DNA of 64,000 nucleotides, taken from assembly GCF_020071995.1 (NCBI RefSeq), contig NZ_JABWTK010000001.1, positions 372,001-436,000 on the forward strand, given 5' to 3'. Positions 1 through 8,259 of this stretch are shown here, piece after piece. The notes beneath the pieces are model-generated. The model made no database searches. It was not told the DNA's origin and worked only from the letters and a program-made list of their open reading frames with translations. A program made the translations under genes and the position numbers. Origin of the DNA: Planococcus chinensis. Its GTDB lineage: Bacteria > Bacillota > Bacilli > Bacillales_A > Planococcaceae. How positions within the stretch are numbered: position 1 is the first letter of the stretch; the number at the start of each line of letters is the position of its first letter.

Positions 1-490
1 AGCTCGGATCATCGAAGCGTCCTATTCGCAAATCGCTTTAAGCGAAGTGCTGAATACCGGCTTGTTTGATTTTGAAACGTCAAGCCAAAGTGCAGGCTGG
101 ATCAGAGAACTCAATGAAGAACATGTGCCTGAAACAGAGGAATACGGTATTTCCTCATTTGTTTACCGCAGCGACAAGCCGTTCCACCCGGAGCGCTTGG
201 AAAAATGGATGCTCGATTGGCCGGTGGAAGTGATTCGGGCGAAAGGTTTCTTATGGCTTGCGACCCGCAATGATACGGCAGTCTTGTTATCTCAAGCCGG
301 ACCATCTCTAAGCATTGAAAGGGCGGGGACCTGGGAAGCGGAAGAAGGCAGTAAAATGACGGAACTTGTGTTGATCGGAATACAGATCGATCCGAAAGCA
401 CTTGCAGAACAGTTAGACGGTTGCTTGCTGACCGATGAAGAGCTCGCATCGGATTGGAAGTTATTAAAGGATCCGCTGCCGGCATGTTAA
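1..490 (+). CDS. CobW/P47K-family GTPase, C-terminal part (YciC-like metallochaperone)
   Basis: The reading frame is open from the left edge, so only the C-terminal part of the protein is present. It matches the CobW C-terminal domain: a GLFDF segment, a FHPERL stretch (FVYRSDKPFHPERLEKW), then an AKGFLWLATRN strand, typical of G3E GTPases of the YciC/ZigA type that deliver metal to apo-enzymes. The GTPase domain with its Walker motifs lies off the window. The next two genes encode zinc-independent ribosomal proteins L33 and S14, which in Bacillus belong to the Zur regulon together with yciC. That context supports zinc-scarcity duty rather than cobalamin synthesis. The Zur box, if present, would be upstream of the window and cannot be seen. 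Confidence 0.8.
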   Translation, partial: ARIIEASYSQIALSEVLNTGLFDFETSSQSAGWIRELNEEHVPETEEYGISSFVYRSDKPFHPERLEKWMLDWPVEVIRAKGFLWLATRNDTAVLLSQAGPSLSIERAGTWEAEEGSKMTELVLIGIQIDPKALAEQLDGCLLTDEELASDWKLLKDPLPAC

Positions 491-530
491 TGCTTAAGGT
501 AAAAAGCAATTTACCAAGGAGGAGAAAAAA

Positions 531-680
531 TTGAGAGTGAATATCATTTTAGCTTGCACGGAAACAGGAGACCGGAATTACACGACTACAAAAAATAAGC
601 GGAATAACCCTGAGCGGATTGAGTTAAAGAAATACAGTCCCCGGCTTAGAAAAATGACGCTGCACCGGGAAACAAAATAA
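531..680 (+). CDS. rpmG: 50S ribosomal protein L33, zinc-free paralogue
   Basis: This 49-residue protein starts with TTG behind an AAGGAGGAG ribosome site. It has the L33 framework ([11 protein letters not shown] at the start, KKY near the middle, TLHRETK at the end). The zinc-binding form of L33 carries two CxxC knuckles. Here the first is C-T-E-T and the second region reads [10 protein letters not shown], so only one cysteine of four remains and zinc cannot be held. Such C-minus L33 replaces the zinc form when zinc is scarce. It sits 40 nt after the CobW-type gene and 44 nt before the zinc-free S14 gene, so the three are probably one transcript. Confidence 0.9.
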   Translation: MRVNIILACTETGDRNYTTTKNKRNNPERIELKKYSPRLRKMTLHRETK

Positions 681-724
681 AAACTTAAATCAATCACAAT
701 GAATATTTTTAAGAGGAGCAAAAG

Positions 725-994
725 ATGGCTAAAAAATCGAAGATTGCAAAAGACCAAAAACAAAGAAGAGTGGCAGCGCAATTTGCAGAGCGGCGGAAAG
801 AGTTGAAGGGAAACGGCGATTATGCTGCATTGGCAAAACTGCCGAAAGATTCAAACCCCATCCGTTTGAAAAACCGCTGTTCGCAGACCGGGCGGCCGAG
901 AGCTTATTTACGGAAATTCGGAATGTCGCGCATCGCTTTCCGGAACCTCGCGCATAAAGGGCAGATTCCTGGAGTGAAAAAAGCGAGCTGGTAA
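725..994 (+). CDS. rpsN: 30S ribosomal protein S14, zinc-independent form
   Basis: The 89-residue protein is the longer, zinc-independent type of S14 (B. subtilis YhzA/RpsN2 type). The C-terminal half has the S14 signature ([20 protein letters not shown]). The zinc-type S14 is about 61 residues with two CxxC pairs; here there is only one cysteine. It lies in the small ribosomal subunit head. An AAGAGGAGC ribosome site precedes ATG. It is the last gene of the presumed zinc-starvation operon and is followed by a strong terminator. The function is clear from sequence; Zur control is inferred from gene partners. Confidence 0.93.
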   Translation: MAKKSKIAKDQKQRRVAAQFAERRKELKGNGDYAALAKLPKDSNPIRLKNRCSQTGRPRAYLRKFGMSRIAFRNLAHKGQIPGVKKASW

Positions 995-1060
995 TGTACT
1001 GGAAACGGTAATTGAAGTCATGAAGTCCGGCAATTTTTCAAAACAGGCAATTCTACATAA

Positions 1061-1097
1061 AAAAGGCAGTTGGACTCAATTCCCAACTGCCTTTTTT
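1061..1097 (+). terminator. Rho-independent terminator after rpsN
   Basis: A 13-bp stem (AAAAGGCAGTTGG with CCAACTGCCTTTT) and a 9-nt loop run into a T tract. It closes the CobW/L33/S14 operon. Confidence 0.9.
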
Positions 1098-1262
1098 GCT
1101 ATGTCAATTTGTATAAGTTACCGAACCTTTTTGTTCATTTTTGGCGTCAGTGTATAGTAGGATTGGTATAAGTCCTTGCTTTCTTCCTTTTAGTGGTATG
1201 ATGGAACTTACTGTTTAAAAGCAGAATGGCTTGTTTTTGAATTTACAAAGGGGTGTTTTTTT

Positions 1263-2066
1263 ATGGTGGATACAGATATTTTAAAACGCAATAACGTCCG
1301 GTTGTTCGGACAAGGGCAGCAAATGCTGGTCTTTGGGCACGGCTTCGGCTGTGACCAATACGTTTGGAGTGACATTGCCCCGGCTTTCGAAGAAAAGTAC
1401 CGGGTAGTGCTGTTCGATTACGTAGGAGCAGGGAAAAGCGATAAATCGGCTTACACCACGGAACGATATGGAACTTTGCACGGATACAAGCAGGATTTGC
1501 TCGATTTATGCGATGCGTTGAATTTGGAAAACATTGTGTTTGTCGGCCATTCGGTCAGCAGCATGATCGGCATGCTCGCTTCCATTGAACGTCCGGGCTT
1601 GATCGATAAGATGATCATGATTGCCCCTTCTCCTTATTATTTGAACGAACCGGATTATCACGGCGGCTTTGAAAAATCCGATATTGATGAGCTGCTCGAT
1701 ATGATGGAAATCAATTATAAAGAATGGGCAAAATACTTGGCGCCAGTCGTCATGCAAAACGAAGATCGACCACATCTGGCAACAGATTTTGAGGAAATCC
1801 TGTGTTCCAACGATCCCGTGATTGCGCGCCAGTTTGCGGAAGTGACTTTCACATCAGACGTCCGCTCCGAGCTTTCGAAAGTCTCGGTTCCTACACTGAT
1901 TCTTCAGACGCGCTTTGATGCCATCGCACCGCCGGAAGTGGGACAGTATGTCCATGAGAACATTAAAGGAAGCCAGTTAAGGTTGATGAATGCGGCCGGA
2001 CATAATCCGCATATCAGCGATTCGGAAGAAACGGTAAGGATGATAAAGGAATACTTGGAAAACTAG
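1263..2066 (+). CDS. rsbQ: RsbQ-type alpha/beta hydrolase, first copy
   Basis: The 267-residue protein belongs to the RsbQ/KAI2/D14 alpha/beta hydrolases. The nucleophile elbow is GHSVSS with Ser97, the acid is Asp219 (RFDAIAP) and the base is His247 (AGHNPH), a complete triad in the same places as B. subtilis RsbQ. The family start NNVR and the HGFGCDQ oxyanion segment are present. B. subtilis RsbQ is needed for the PAS-PP2C phosphatase RsbP to signal energy stress, presumably by handling a small hydrophobic ligand for the PAS domain. Here the next gene, 15 nt downstream, is a PAS-GGDEF protein instead of RsbP, so the output is probably cyclic-di-GMP. A paralogue of equal length lies at 3173-3976. 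GGGGTG precedes the ATG. Confidence 0.9.
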   Translation: MVDTDILKRNNVRLFGQGQQMLVFGHGFGCDQYVWSDIAPAFEEKYRVVLFDYVGAGKSDKSAYTTERYGTLHGYKQDLLDLCDALNLENIVFVGHSVSSMIGMLASIERPGLIDKMIMIAPSPYYLNEPDYHGGFEKSDIDELLDMMEINYKEWAKYLAPVVMQNEDRPHLATDFEEILCSNDPVIARQFAEVTFTSDVRSELSKVSVPTLILQTRFDAIAPPEVGQYVHENIKGSQLRLMNAAGHNPHISDSEETVRMIKEYLEN

Positions 2067-2081
2067 GAAGGGGATTCGGGG

Positions 2082-3023
2082 ATGGATGTGCAATTGAACT
2101 TGGCGCCATTTTGCTATTTGGTGATTGATGAAAATTACAAGATTATCGAGATGAACTTGGCGATGCGGGAATTGGTCGGGGCGGAACATCATGTGCCTGG
2201 CAATATCCATAACCTGCTGACCGTCGCCTCCCGTGTCTATTTCCAAACGTACTTTATGCCTTCCATTACTTTACACGGAAGGGTCGATGAAATGTTTTTG
2301 ACCGTAAAAAGTGCGGCTGGACCGGTTCCGGTGCTGATGAACACGGTCAAACGGAACGGATTTTACGAATGTGCCTTGATTCCGATGACCATCCGCGGTG
2401 AATATGAAAAGGAATTGCTGCTGGCAAAGCGCAATGCTGAAAAAATCAATCAGGAAACGGCAGAAGCCTATTCCAAGCTTCAAAACTTGCTGGCTGAAGT
2501 TGAGCAAAAGCAGCTGGAGCTGGAAGAGCTGAACGCTAACCTTTTGCAGATGACCACTACCGATCCGCTGACCGGATTGAAAAACCGGCGTTATTTGGAA
2601 GAAATGATGTCCGAAATGGCTGGCCAGGCGGAAGCAGGAAGACCGCTGTCGCTGCTTGTGATTGACATTGATTTCTTCAAACGTATCAATGATACTTGCG
2701 GCCATCAAACAGGGGATGCAGTTTTACAGGAATTGGCCTGGAAGCTGCTGAATGAAGCAAACGGGCTCGGCACTGCCGCCCGTATGGGTGGAGAAGAGTT
2801 TGTCATTGTGTTGCCTGGTGTCGGTAAACGGAAAGCGCAGGAATTCGCGGAAAAACTTCGCGGAAAAATTGAACATGGCGAATGGCTCCATGTTGCCATC
2901 ACGGTAAGCATCGGTGTTGCAGCCTATGAACCCGGTGATAATGCGGATTTGTTGTTTGCTCGAGCGGACCAGGCTTTATATGCTTCAAAAAATGCCGGAC
3001 GGAACCGGGTTACAGTTGCGTAA
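2082..3023 (+). CDS. PAS-coiled coil-GGDEF diguanylate cyclase paired with RsbQ
   Basis: The 313-residue cytoplasmic protein has a PAS-like domain at about 1-105, a charged coiled coil at about 106-158 (LLAKRNAEKINQE onward), and a GGDEF domain from TTTDPLTGLKNRR (158-170) to the end. The catalytic loop is GGEEF at 236-240, and the metal-site DIDFFK lies at 195-200, so it should make c-di-GMP. No RxxD inhibitory site is seen just before the GGEEF. It follows rsbQ by 15 nt. In B. subtilis the equivalent partner is RsbP, whose PAS and coiled coil drive a PP2C phosphatase. The arrangement suggests the RsbQ-PAS sensor was joined to a different output. There is no membrane segment. A terminator follows. 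Confidence 0.88.
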   Translation: MDVQLNLAPFCYLVIDENYKIIEMNLAMRELVGAEHHVPGNIHNLLTVASRVYFQTYFMPSITLHGRVDEMFLTVKSAAGPVPVLMNTVKRNGFYECALIPMTIRGEYEKELLLAKRNAEKINQETAEAYSKLQNLLAEVEQKQLELEELNANLLQMTTTDPLTGLKNRRYLEEMMSEMAGQAEAGRPLSLLVIDIDFFKRINDTCGHQTGDAVLQELAWKLLNEANGLGTAARMGGEEFVIVLPGVGKRKAQEFAEKLRGKIEHGEWLHVAITVSIGVAAYEPGDNADLLFARADQALYASKNAGRNRVTVA

Positions 3024-3050
3024 GTGTTTAGAATCACAATATTTGGCCCA

Positions 3051-3085
3051 AAACCCCTTCTGCCTGCAGGCAGAAGGGGTTTTTA
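3051..3085 (+). terminator. Terminator after the first RsbQ module
   Basis: A near-perfect palindrome (ACCCCTTCTGCCTG with CAGGCAGAAGGGGT) is followed by TTTTT. Confidence 0.9.
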
Positions 3086-3172
3086 AGGTCTTATCCTGTT
3101 TAATTCCCTGCGTGTTCGATAGAATGAAAGGAAGGCATATAATAATTTTATGCTCCAGAGTTGGAGGCGCAA

Positions 3173-3976
3173 ATGAATTTAACTGTAAGCAAGCGAAATA
3201 ATGTACGCTGCTTAGGCCACGGAGAAAAGGTGCTGGTTTTTGCTCATGGATTCGGCTGTGACCAATACATATGGGACAATATTGCGCCAGCCTTTGAAAC
3301 GAAATACCGCGTCGTGCTGTTTGATTATGTAGGATCTGGCAGAAGCGATAAAAAAGCTTATTCAAAAGAACGCTACGGGACTTTGCATGGCTATAAGCAG
3401 GATTTGATTGAGCTTTGTGATGCATTGGGTCTGAAAAATATTGTTTTTATCGGCCATTCGGTCAGCAGCATGATTGGTGCATTAGCCGCTATCGAACGGC
3501 CGGATTTGATCAAGAATTTAATCATGATTGCCCCTTCTGCCCATTACTTGAATGAACCGGGATACCATGGCGGGTTTGAACGGGCAGATATTGAAGGAAT
3601 GCTGGAAATGCTAGAAACGGATTATAAGGGGTGGGCAAAATATTTGGCCCCTGTCGTCCTGAAAAATGCTGACCGGCCGGAATTTGCGGAAGAATTTGAA
3701 CGGCTCCTGTGCTCAAATGATCCGGCCATTATGAAACAGTTTGCGGAAGCGACGTTTTTGTCAGATGTCCGGGACGACCTTCAGCTGGTAGCGGTTCCGA
3801 CGCTGATTCTTCAAATGCAGAATGACGCCATTGCACCTGTAGAAGCAGTAGCTTTTGTGCACAGCCGTATACGGGACAGCGAGTTAGTGCGGATAGAAGG
3901 GGAAGGCCATAATCCGCATGTCAGCCACTCAGAAGAAACAATTGAAAAAATTCTGGATTACTTGAAGAAAGTCTAG
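3173..3976 (+). CDS. rsbQ: RsbQ-type alpha/beta hydrolase, second copy
   Basis: The 267-residue product is very similar to the first RsbQ throughout (same NNVR start, HGFGCDQY, FDYVGSGRSD, GHSVSS nucleophile, final GHNPH histidine), so this is a tandem duplicate or an acquired paralogue. The ATG at 3173 was chosen because GGAGG lies 5 nt before it; an in-frame TTG at 3161 overlaps that ribosome site. The partner gene downstream (113 nt away) encodes an RsbR-type STAS protein, not a PAS protein. The gap and a TATAAT at 4043-4048 mean the partner may also have its own promoter. The substrate is unknown. Confidence 0.88.
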   Translation: MNLTVSKRNNVRCLGHGEKVLVFAHGFGCDQYIWDNIAPAFETKYRVVLFDYVGSGRSDKKAYSKERYGTLHGYKQDLIELCDALGLKNIVFIGHSVSSMIGALAAIERPDLIKNLIMIAPSAHYLNEPGYHGGFERADIEGMLEMLETDYKGWAKYLAPVVLKNADRPEFAEEFERLLCSNDPAIMKQFAEATFLSDVRDDLQLVAVPTLILQMQNDAIAPVEAVAFVHSRIRDSELVRIEGEGHNPHVSHSEETIEKILDYLKKV

Positions 3977-4089
3977 CCAGACAATATCAGGCTTCTCAGA
4001 AAAAATATCTTTGCGGGCGTATCCGAACGGACTTTCTGCAGTTATAATAAATTCAACAAATCTTACGAATGTTGCTTATGGAGGTCCGA

Positions 4090-4932
4090 ATGGAAAGAGA
4101 AATCAGGTTGCTTGGAGAGCGTGTGGTAGAAGATCAACGCTTGATTGCCGAACTTATACAGGAAGAAACTTTAAAAAACGCCAGCCTTGAAGAGATTGAA
4201 CAGTACAAAGAATTTCTTGAATCTGTTTCTCAATTCCGGACGGGCTTTATCACGCTGTTGGGGAAATCAATTCAAAATTACACAGATCCGGAGACGGTTT
4301 TTGAAGAAATTTCCAGTTGGGGAGAAGCTACCGGGAATTATTTTTTGCAAGAAGGCATGTCGCTTGATCAAGCGTTGGCAGAAACGCATCTGTACCGCAA
4401 GCATATCGGCAAGGTGATTAAAACAGAGGCAATCCAGAAGAAAGTGCCGCTGAAAATTCTGTTTGAAGTCATGGAGTTTTTCCATTCCCTGCTGGACCAC
4501 GCGGCCCATTCGTACAGCTCTACTTACATCAACTCCTATCAGAAGAATCTGGCAGCTGCTAGGAAAGAATTCCTCGAGTTGTCATCGCCGGTTGTTCCGG
4601 TAAATGACCAAATCGCCGTCCTGCCGATTGTCGGAGCCATTGAAGTGGACCGGGCGCAGCATATCCTCGAGAAGACTTTGCTTGCTGTTGGCCGTCTGCA
4701 GGTTTCGGTTCTGATCGTCGATTTATCGGGAGTCGTAAAAGTCGACTCGATGGTTGCCGAGCAAATCATCAAACTGACGCAATCCTTGAACTTGATCGGC
4801 GTAAAGGCAGTATTGACCGGCATCCGTCCGGAAATAGCCCAAACCATGATCCAGCTCGGAATCGACGTCAATCAGCTGTCATTAGGCGGAAGCTTGAAAC
4901 AGGCATTTAAAAAACTGACTGAAATGAAGTAA
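4090..4932 (+). CDS. RsbR-type co-antagonist with C-terminal STAS domain
   Basis: The 280-residue protein has an all-alpha N-terminal sensor region (about 1-165; looks like the RsbRD N-terminal type) and a STAS domain (about 170-280) with the RsbR hallmarks VDLSGVVKVDSMVAEQI and GIRPEIAQT. RsbR proteins form the stressosome with RsbS and hold the kinase RsbT, upstream of sigma-B. By eye, one of the two conserved RsbT phosphorylation positions is Ser220 (usually Thr) and the other lies near Thr252. No rsbS or rsbT is in the window. The start ATG at 4090 has GGAGG 5 nt upstream; upstream in-frame ATGs lie in or before that site. Placement after an rsbQ paralogue suggests ligand input from the hydrolase, which is inference. 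Confidence 0.85.
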   Translation: MEREIRLLGERVVEDQRLIAELIQEETLKNASLEEIEQYKEFLESVSQFRTGFITLLGKSIQNYTDPETVFEEISSWGEATGNYFLQEGMSLDQALAETHLYRKHIGKVIKTEAIQKKVPLKILFEVMEFFHSLLDHAAHSYSSTYINSYQKNLAAARKEFLELSSPVVPVNDQIAVLPIVGAIEVDRAQHILEKTLLAVGRLQVSVLIVDLSGVVKVDSMVAEQIIKLTQSLNLIGVKAVLTGIRPEIAQTMIQLGIDVNQLSLGGSLKQAFKKLTEMK

Positions 4933-4935
4933 GAG

Positions 4936-4971
4936 AAAAACCGCTGAAGCGTTGGCTTCAGCGGTTTTTTT
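4936..4971 (+). terminator. Terminator after the RsbR-type gene
   Basis: The stem AAACCGCTGAAGC with GCTTCAGCGGTTT is followed by a T run. Confidence 0.9.
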
Positions 4972-5002
4972 AGCGGTCGAGAAACAAAAGAAGCGTTTAT
5001 TC

Positions 5003-5268
5003 ATTTCGCTCCAAGTGGACGCTTTCCGCGGGCACGGCTTCAGCTGCTTCCTTCGCTGCGCTCAGTGCAGGGTCTTCAGCTCGTGCTGCTCCCGCTGGAG
5101 TCGCCACTTTCCGCTTCATTCGGTTTACTCTTTTATATAGAGAACTCTTTTTATCAAAAAGAGTGGAAGAGTAAGCATGCTATTTATTCATTGCTCTCCC
5201 TCGATATGGAGCAACCCAGCGGAGACGCCCGCGGCAAGCGGAGCTGGTTTGCGGAATATCGGTTGATA
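5003..5268 (-). repeat. Intergenic repeat element R, copy 1
   Basis: The 340-bp gap between the RsbR-type gene and dapA holds no convincing gene. Read on the minus strand it matches, block by block, the gap at 55559-55963: a GATATTCCGCAAA block, a GTCTCCGCT...TTGCTCCATATC block, a hairpin, then a GAATGAAGCGGAA...GCGACT...GCGGGA block and a CGCGG...GCGTCC end. The central hairpin here is built on ACTCTTTTT/AAAAAGAGT with outer TTACTCTT/AAGAGTAA, and its sequence differs from that of the other copy. Short open frames inside are not believable as genes. Confidence 0.7.
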
Positions 5269-5310
5269 AGTTCTCTCTTTTTCTTCTTGTTTTTCATCTA
5301 TTAAATCTAA

Positions 5311-6192
5311 TCAAGAGTTGACTCTGCCGGACGATAACACCTGACGTAATGTTAGGGTCTCCTGTTCGTTCAATGGAATCATCGGCAAGCGGACGCCTCC
5401 GACTTCTACGCCAGACAGATTCAAGGCCGTTTTCACCGGCACTGGATTTGGCGCAGCAAACAATGCATTCATGACTGGCAGCAGGCCGCGGTGTGCCGCA
5501 GCTGCAGCTGTATTGTTGCCGTTTCGGAAGTTGGTAATCATGTCTTTCATTTCATTGCCGATAATGTGCGCCGCAACCGACACGATGCCGTTGCCTCCGA
5601 TTGAAAGAATCGGCAAGGTCAAGCTGTCGTCTCCGCTGTAAAGCGTAAAGGAATCAGCGGTGCGTTCAATGATTTCAGCTGCTGCATCCAGGTTGCCGCT
5701 CGCTTCTTTGATGGAGACGATGTTGTCAATTTGGGACAAACGAACAACGGTGTCTACAGATAAGTTGACCACGCTGCGCCCCGGGATGTTATACAGCATA
5801 ATTGGCAGGCGCGTTGATGCGGCGATGGCCTGGAAATGCTGGAACATTCCTTCCTGTGAAGGTTTATTGTAATACGGCGTCACCAGCATAATGGCATCGA
5901 CTCCGACGTCCTCGGCTTGTTTGGTCAAAGAGATGGATGCGCGCGTGTTGTTTGATCCGGTTCCTGCAATTACAGGGACCCGTCCATTTGCAGTTTCCAC
6001 GACGAACTTGAACAGCTGCACTTTCTCTTCTGTCGATAGGGTCGGAGATTCACCGGTCGTACCGGCTACCACGAGTCCGTCTGATCCGTTCGCGATTAGA
6101 TGCTCCACTAAGTTTTTCGTTGCTGGAAAATCGATTTCTCCGTTTGTATCAAATGGCGTCACCATTGCTGTAATAATTTGGCCGAAATTCAT
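5311..6192 (-). CDS. dapA: 4-hydroxy-tetrahydrodipicolinate synthase
   Basis: The enzyme condenses pyruvate with aspartate semialdehyde, the first step committed to lysine and diaminopimelate. The 293-residue length is normal for the family. Visible landmarks are GTTGESPTLS (pyruvate site, 44-53), Tyr134 in LYNIPGR and the Schiff-base Lys162 in SIKEASGN. The start ATG is preceded by GGTGG. The gene is alone on the minus strand and is preceded by a lysine riboswitch with its own terminator, so expression should fall when lysine is plentiful. B. subtilis dapA instead sits in an asd-dapG-dapA operon, so this may be a lysine-responsive extra copy. Confidence 0.95.
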   Translation of the reverse strand: MNFGQIITAMVTPFDTNGEIDFPATKNLVEHLIANGSDGLVVAGTTGESPTLSTEEKVQLFKFVVETANGRVPVIAGTGSNNTRASISLTKQAEDVGVDAIMLVTPYYNKPSQEGMFQHFQAIAASTRLPIMLYNIPGRSVVNLSVDTVVRLSQIDNIVSIKEASGNLDAAAEIIERTADSFTLYSGDDSLTLPILSIGGNGIVSVAAHIIGNEMKDMITNFRNGNNTAAAAAHRGLLPVMNALFAAPNPVPVKTALNLSGVEVGGVRLPMIPLNEQETLTLRQVLSSGRVNS

Positions 6193-6249
6193 AATACCAC
6201 CCTTTTCTCATTTTTTTTTTAGAATCAGAGGTGATGGACCAGCCGCATG

Positions 6250-6286
6250 TAAAATAAAAAAGCAGCAACGAGGGTCTCGTTGCTGC
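6250..6286 (-). terminator. Attenuator terminator of the lysine riboswitch
   Basis: An 11-bp stem, GCAGCAACGAG with CTCGTTGCTGC, is followed on the minus strand by a T-rich tract. It ends about 57 nt upstream of the dapA start. Confidence 0.88.
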
Positions 6287-6495
6287 GTATAGAAACAATG
6301 TTCACTCCATCGTTTCCGTGCGTCAGATAGCCCTCCATATAGTTTCCTATATGACAGTCCTGCATTTGTTTAATGCAGAACCAGCGGAGTCGACCATGAG
6401 TGTCTCACCGCTTCGGCAAATCCCCCTTTCCAGGAACGTCAAAGGATCTCATACTCCTCGGTTCGTGTACTGATGGTTTTTGCGCCTCTATCCTC
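6250..6495 (-). ncRNA. Lysine riboswitch (L box) in the dapA leader
   Basis: Read on the minus strand, the leader has the conserved L-box elements: GATAGAGGCGC at its 5' end, then AGTA, a GGGGGATTTGCCGAAGC segment, a GGTTCTGCATT/AATGCAGGA helix and a TATCTGACGC segment, followed by a terminator hairpin just before dapA. It acts by transcription attenuation: lysine binding favours the terminator. The match is by recognition of conserved blocks, not by a covariance model. Confidence 0.9.
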
Positions 6496-6516
6496 ACTCC
6501 ATGTTACAGGAGCAAG

Positions 6517-6545
6517 AAAATATTGAATTAGCTAAACTTTATCAA
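6517..6545 (-). promoter_or_regulatory. Sigma-A promoter for the dapA riboswitch transcript
   Basis: On the minus strand TTGATA and TATTTT are separated by 17 nt, and transcription would start about 15 nt before the aptamer. Confidence 0.65.
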
Positions 6546-6605
6546 ATTCTCTTTCCAAATGCAAGGGAAGGGCGTACTATTTTTACTGAAATGGAGGGAA
6601 GTGCT

Positions 6606-7208
6606 GTGAATGAGCATCAACGCGATGAACAATTGAACATCCGCACGGCAAAAAGCCAAGCGGGCTTTCCGGACTCGCTGCACCATAACCGCTACGAGCC
6701 CACGCCGTATGCGCTGCTGGACATTCTGTTCGGCGAATACCGGCTGGCGCCTGAAGACAGGCTCGTTGATTTTGGCTGCGGCAAAGGTCGGCTGAATTTC
6801 TATGTGCATCACCGCTTCGGGCTGGAGTCGGCCGGCGTCGAGATAGATGAAACCTTTTACAAACAAGCTTTGGAAAATCGGGCAAATTTTGAGAAGAAGC
6901 ACAGACAGGCCAAAGGGAAGATTGATTTTTGCTGCTGCCTGGCACAGGATTATAATATTGCGCCGGGAGACAACCGGTTTTATTTCTTTAATCCGTTTTC
7001 AGTCCAGATTTTCATGTCTACCGTCAACAATATTTTAAAGTCGGTGGAAGGGGCACCGCGTCCGGTCGACTTGATCCTGTTTTTTCCCTCGAATGATTAC
7101 GTAGACTATTTGGAAAACCGGACGCTCTTTGAACAGGCGGCGGAAATTCCGCTTCCGGGCATCGAACGCGACCTCCGGGAACGCTTCCTGATTTACCGGC
7201 TTCCGTAA
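6606..7208 (+). CDS. SAM-dependent methyltransferase, class I
   Basis: The 200-residue protein has a Rossmann-type methyltransferase fold: motif I is LVDFGCGKGRLNF, followed by an acidic residue after strand 2 (VEIDETF). A FFNPFS segment stands at the position of the catalytic motif IV. The target is not recognisable. The GTG at 6606 is chosen because GGAGGG lies 7 nt before it; the open frame runs further upstream but into the dapA promoter and riboswitch region on the other strand. It is transcribed away from dapA and is followed 69 nt later by the metallopeptidase gene. Confidence 0.75.
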   Translation: MNEHQRDEQLNIRTAKSQAGFPDSLHHNRYEPTPYALLDILFGEYRLAPEDRLVDFGCGKGRLNFYVHHRFGLESAGVEIDETFYKQALENRANFEKKHRQAKGKIDFCCCLAQDYNIAPGDNRFYFFNPFSVQIFMSTVNNILKSVEGAPRPVDLILFFPSNDYVDYLENRTLFEQAAEIPLPGIERDLRERFLIYRLP

Positions 7209-7277
7209 AGTGGATTAGAACGTGCTGTAATTGGGGTATAAGCTTAAGAAAAGTGTATTTGCGAGGAGCGAATTTTT

Positions 7278-8126
7278 ATGAAGTGGAGAGGCAGACAAGC
7301 CAGTAGAAATGTCGAAGACCGGCGAGGTTCCGGAGGTGGCGGAGGAAGATTAGTGGCAGGCGGCGGAATCGGCGGCTTGCTCATTGTTCTTCTGGTGGCG
7401 TTTCTCGGAGGTGACCCGGGAGTCCTCATGGATGGCATCGGCACGGGCACCCAATCGAATGAACCATACGTGGAAACCGAGCAGGAACAGGAGCTGGCCG
7501 ATTTCGTGTCGGTTGTGCTGGCGGATACGGAATATGTCTGGGCAGAGGTTTTTGCGGAACAGGGCATGGAATACGCTGAACCGACGCTCGTCCTTTTCAA
7601 TGGCAGTGTTGAATCTGCCTGTGGAACAGCGGGAGCGGCAGTCGGGCCATTCTATTGTCCGGGCGACCAAAAGCTGTATATTGACTTGAGTTTCTATGAT
7701 GAACTGCAGCAGCAATTCCAGGCGCCGGGCGATTTTGCGATGGCGTATGTCATTGCACATGAAGTCGGGCACCACGTACAGAACCTGCTCGGGATTATGG
7801 AACAAGTGCAGCCTTTGCGGAACCAGCTGAGCGAAGAGGAATACAATAAATTGCAGGTCAAGCTCGAATTGCAGGCTGATTATTATGCGGGTGTCTGGGC
7901 TCACCACGCACAAGGCATGGACCTTTTGGAAGAAGGGGACTTGGAAGAAGCCTTGACGGCTGCGAGTGCCGTCGGAGATGACACCATCCAGAAACGTTCG
8001 CGCGGTTATGCGGTTCCGGAAAGTTTTACACACGGTACTTCCGAACAGCGCAAGCGCTGGTTCTATAAAGGATTTGACAGCGGAACAATCCAAGGCGGCG
8101 ATACATTCAATGCGCCGGAACTGTGA
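7278..8126 (+). CDS. Neutral zinc metallopeptidase, YpfJ family
   Basis: The 282-residue protein has a basic, glycine-rich N-terminus (MKWRGRQ...RGSGGGGG), one membrane helix at about 28-44 and an extracellular peptidase domain with the zinc motif HEVGHH at 161-166. The later ELQADYYAGVWAHH segment supplies the third zinc ligand. This is the YpfJ/PF04228 family, found across bacteria but with little functional data. The N-terminal KWRGR...S.NVEDRRG start is the family hallmark. The protein should be anchored in the membrane with the catalytic part outside. A GAGGAG site precedes the ATG. Confidence 0.88.
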   Translation: MKWRGRQASRNVEDRRGSGGGGGRLVAGGGIGGLLIVLLVAFLGGDPGVLMDGIGTGTQSNEPYVETEQEQELADFVSVVLADTEYVWAEVFAEQGMEYAEPTLVLFNGSVESACGTAGAAVGPFYCPGDQKLYIDLSFYDELQQQFQAPGDFAMAYVIAHEVGHHVQNLLGIMEQVQPLRNQLSEEEYNKLQVKLELQADYYAGVWAHHAQGMDLLEEGDLEEALTAASAVGDDTIQKRSRGYAVPESFTHGTSEQRKRWFYKGFDSGTIQGGDTFNAPEL

Positions 8127-8259
8127 CGCTTTCCTGCGAAAAAAATCGGGAAACGAAGAGCCTTGCATTGATATTTTCGGTGTTGTGATTCATTATTGAA
8201 ATAGACAGTCTTTTCGCGTTCCTGCGGGAAGAAATCAGTTCTATGAAGGAAGAAATTTT

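Noticed and set aside
4952-5304. Two small open frames between the RsbR-type gene and dapA
   Set aside because: They lie in repeat element R, which is non-coding in its second copy at 55559-55963.
6480-6605. N-terminal extension of the methyltransferase
   Set aside because: It would run across the lysine riboswitch and dapA promoter; the GTG at 6606 has a good ribosome site, so the extension is not believed.
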